A stretch of DNA of 37,382 nucleotides. Origin: Pelomyxa schiedti. Lineage: Eukaryota > Evosea > Pelobiontida > Pelomyxidae. Numbering within the stretch: the first letter of the stretch is position 1; each line of letters opens with the position of its first letter. The notes beneath the pieces were generated by a model that saw only the letters and a program-made list of their open reading frames with translations, did no database searches and had not been told where the DNA came from. The DNA lies in the NCBI GenBank assembly GCA_020536535.1, contig JAHLWZ010000964.1, positions 1 to 37,382 of the forward strand, read 5' to 3'. This document shows positions 34,739 to 37,382 of this stretch, piece by piece. The position numbers were made by a program, and so were the translations under genes.

Positions 34739-36867
34739 TTAGTGTTGTTGTTCTTGCATGGGGGAGTTGAGTGATTTGGGCATCCTTATTGTGAGTAGCA
34801 GGGCAAGGGTTGGTATTGTTGCAACCACCAGGAATGAGAACCGGTAGTCCAGTGGGAATGGTAGTCCATTACCGAGTGTCCAGGCTGAATTCGCAATACA
34901 CATGTTACCGGATGTTAGTGGAAGGAATCAAGGGATTGTTTTACCATACCAAAGAGTACAGAGGAACCTACTGGGCCTATGCAACGGGATACAGAGACCA
35001 GCGTTTGTCCAATTCCGTTCAGTTTTCCGGATTTATCTTGGGGTATTATTAGATTGCTTTGTTTACATTCCGGTACCAGCTTAAAAGGCATTAACCTGCT
35101 CCAACACTGTTGGTGATCAGTGTGATAATAGGTGTGAAGGTCAACTGCATTCCGTACTGCTGGAAAATTGACAGAACAACCAGTAGCACCCACGCCAGGA
35201 TTGTCATATCGGCAACTCGGTTAACAGTAGGTTGCAACAACATCCCAGGTATAAGAAGAATACACCCAATACGGAATGTCCAAAGAAGCCTGTAAACTGT
35301 TAGCAACTTTAGAAGAGGACAAAAAGTAAAACCGCAATTTGGAAACAACGGGATTGTAGAATATCAGTTGAACAGGGATTACCTAAGCAAGAGTTAGACA
35401 GGGCAAGCTTGCTTCAGGGTTTGCTCACAATTGCAGCGAAAATGCTGGAAAATATTCCAACTTGGGTGGAGTCAAAACCCAAACCTCCTGCAGAAATATC
35501 CGACATTTGCCAGATCTTAGTATCGTAGTTATAGCAAGAAATTGTTGAAGCAATAGGAGGGCTTACTGGCACAACACTTCGGAAACAGGTAACTGTGAGA
35601 CCTATAACCCCATAAATGAGGCATAGAACGAAAGGTACAATCCAGTCTTTTCGCGTCCATTCCTTTTGTACACGTATCCCTTCACTTGTGGGAGTTGATC
35701 CAGAAAGAAATTCCCTGGACTCAGCTGTCAATTCCTCAGCCGAGCGGATATGGTCAATGATGATACTCTCAGGAACAATTTCAGCTGGGTCTTTCTCTGG
35801 TAAATGGTCTTCACTGTCAGAATTAGCTGGTTCTGGACTTGACAGAGGGACCATTTCAATTTTTGCTGGTTGCTTTGGCATATCTGTCAGATATTTCAGA
35901 GAAAACGATATGGCCCCAAGATATGCAACCACCAAGAAAAAGTTGGGAAGAAAATATGGGTAGTTGGCAAGGAAATGGTCCTCTCCCACAATGTTGGGAT
36001 ATCTTGAAAAACTGAGAAATAGAAAAGAAGAAGTAAAAAGTTACAGTATGGCCGGCCTTACAGTGTATCCTGCCAATAAGCTTCCAAGAATGCCTCCAAA
36101 AGCATTCACAAGGCAGAATCTTGAGTACGCTCGAACTCGGCTATCCTTTCCCGTTATATCCCCAAGATAGGCCTTCATAACTCCCATTTGCCTGTAAAAC
36201 ATGTTTGAAATAAAAGGACTGGGGGTAGTCGTACGGGCAAACAAAGCCATTGAACCCTCGGCAAATTACTATGTAAAGAAAATTGCAAGTAAAGCACATT
36301 ACAATAGCTGTCACAAAACTGCCGCAAGCCCCAATCAGCATTACTGGGCGGCGTCCCCATTTATCAGATAGATAACCAGCAATAAATACACTTAATACCT
36401 GACAGCATAAATAATTGGAGAATATAACATTATAATCCTAAATTGGAAAAGAAAAATGCACTTGAGCCACGTTCGTCACCATTGTGGGGAAGCCTGTGTA
36501 GAAACCAACCTTGTTTGGGTCCTGTGTTACATAATCTTGTACCTTTAAAAAAACAAAAGGTAATGTACATGAGCTCAAGAACATGACGGAAGAAGTCATA
36601 CCAAGAATCCAATATACACCTGAACACTGCTGATAAAGTATCCCTCACAAAATGCAAGCCACAACAAGCACGAAAGTCTTCCCCTGCATTCCAATTAATC
36701 CCTAATACCAAAAAAAAAAAAGTACGAACGCCAAGGCCAACAACAACAACAACGCACATGGGGACATCAGGTGGCATCCACCAATTGAGCAACGCCCTAC
36801 CAAGTCCACCAATTGTGCAACTGCAACGACTACGTGGCCTGTCACCCTCAGTCTCCGAGCCTGGCAT
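34739..36867 (-). CDS. Major facilitator superfamily transporter, DHA1/ZIF-like
   Basis: Multi-pass membrane exporter or facilitator, related to the drug:H+ antiporter / zinc-induced-facilitator group. The start at 36867 gives MPGSETEGDRPRSRCSCTIG, then helix 1 CVVVVVGLGVRTFFF. Exons follow with DPNKVGFYTGFPTMVTNVAQ, the loop 2-3 signature as GYLSDKWGRRPVMLIGACGS, CFTCNFLYIVICRGFNGF (helix 4), CLVNAFGGILGSLLAGYTVR (helix 5), and LPNFFLVVAYLGAISFSLKY (helix 6). A long hydrophilic central loop (about 35600-35880: LSSPEPANSDSEDHLPEKDP) separates the halves. The second half has WIVPFVLCLIYGVIGLTVTC, a helix around LAWVLLVVLSIFQQYGMQLT, and the SVSRCIGPVGSSVLFG antiporter-like motif. It ends at 34739 after a last helix, FLVVATIPTLALLLTI. 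Substrate cannot be inferred. A 379-bp space separates it from GCP3. Confidence 0.88.
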
Positions 36868-36932
36868 TGGTCTTATTCCACAGAATTCACCTTCGAAGAA
36901 GGGTTTTTTCCAAGAACAAAGTTTGTGATGAC

Positions 36933-37033
36933 ATAAAAAAAACAGACCGCCGATCCTGAGCGATAACGAAAATGACAGCTTTCCTGTCCGTTGATTATGT
37001 TATTCGGCTGAATAAAAAAAATCAGACCGCCGA
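36933..37033. repeat. Direct repeat pair ATAAAAAAAA(T)CAGACCGCCGA upstream of the MFS gene
   Basis: Two near-identical copies lie at about 36933-36953 and 37012-37033, separated by 58 bp. On the minus strand they read TCGGCGGTCTG(A)TTTTTTTTAT and lie about 66-166 bp upstream of the transporter start codon (36867). A weaker CCGCC echo occurs at about 37056-37060. The position suggests paired regulatory sites, but this is inference. Confidence 0.5.
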
Positions 37034-37084
37034 GATCTGGTTTGTTTTTTTTTATTCCGCCATGTCTGATGTTTGGTTTTTCTT

Positions 37085-37382
37085 TCACTTCCCAGTTCTC
37101 TTTACATGTTTCCCCACAGTGTGGGGAGAAACTGATAGAATGCTATGCCTAAGGGTATTGCAAACAGTCCAAGCAACAGAAAATACTTCATCTATTTTCA
37201 TATTAAAGACACTACTGGGCATGAGTTTTGATACCAATAACTTAAGGTGTTGAGTGTGCAGCTCTGGGGGTCTGTGCTCTGCTGTGTTTAAAAGATATCT
37301 CGCAACATCAACATTCCTCTCATTCCTTGCAAGTGACTCGATTGTGTATCTGGGTGGGACTTAAATGTAGGGTCAGGAGGAA
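37085..37382 (-). CDS. 3' terminal exon of an unidentified gene, truncated by the window edge
   Basis: A frame without an ATG enters from the right edge and reads on the minus strand as PPRYTIESLARNERNVDVAR, YLLNTAEHRPPELHTQHLK, then KLMPSSVFNMKIDEVFSVAW and HTVGKHVKRTGK, ending at the TGA at 37085-37087. The regular hydrophobic spacing suggests an alpha-helical repeat protein (HEAT or ARM-like), but I cannot assign it to a family. The rest of the gene lies outside the window. The MFS gene begins 217 bp further along the same strand. Confidence 0.6.

Overview
This window is eukaryotic nuclear DNA, probably from a free-living protist. Nearly every gene is cut by short GT-AG introns (about 40-60 nt where I could resolve them, for example 18011-18054, 44 nt). 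Intergenic spaces are small, genes lie on both strands, and the products are eukaryote-specific: gamma-tubulin complex component 3, a UBE2F-type NEDD8 E2, eEF1B beta, cytosolic LysRS, a Rab32-like GTPase and a RasGEF with paired N and CDC25 domains. The RasGEF, the Rab32-like GTPase and the SH3/kinase signalling protein would fit an amoebozoan, but this is inference; the window holds no rRNA or other phylogenetic marker that settles it. All calls come from reading conceptual translations by eye. No database search was run, and exon boundaries not given explicitly are approximate.

Layout, left to right. 1-64 is an (ATCCA)n pentamer array at the window edge. 65-1632 holds an imperfect duplication and no confident gene. 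1633-3810 (-) and 4031-7816 (+) form a head-to-head pair of diverged paralogs of unknown family with a DEP-like winged-helix block. Then come an aquaporin with an altered second NPA box (7909-9218, -), a ubiquitin-like protein without a GG tail (9492-9728, +), two low-complexity proteins transcribed divergently (9927-10742 - and 10790-11731 +), and a Rab32-like GTPase with two reading-frame breaks (11893-12770, -). A cluster of three hairpins (13188-13350) follows.

Next is a five-part signalling protein, CS - SH3 - SH3 - coiled coil - kinase (13366-16191, -), which I consider the most unusual gene here. It is followed by an intronless orphan (16360-17466, -), a UBE2F-like NEDD8-conjugating enzyme (17705-18779, +), eEF1B beta (18950-20085, -), a large RasGEF (20654-26070, +), lysyl-tRNA synthetase (26159-28501, -), folylpolyglutamate synthase (28772-30806, +), GCP3/Spc98 (30889-34359, -), an MFS transporter (34739-36867, -), a pair of 21-22 bp direct repeats upstream of it, and the 3' end of a further minus-strand gene cut by the window edge (37085-37382).

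There is no operon-like grouping. The genes are housekeeping (translation: eEF1B beta, LysRS; folate: FPGS; cytoskeleton: GCP3; neddylation: UBE2F) mixed with membrane transport and small-GTPase or kinase signalling. Convergent neighbours are packed tightly (82-198 bp between stop codons) and divergent neighbours share short promoter regions (47-568 bp).
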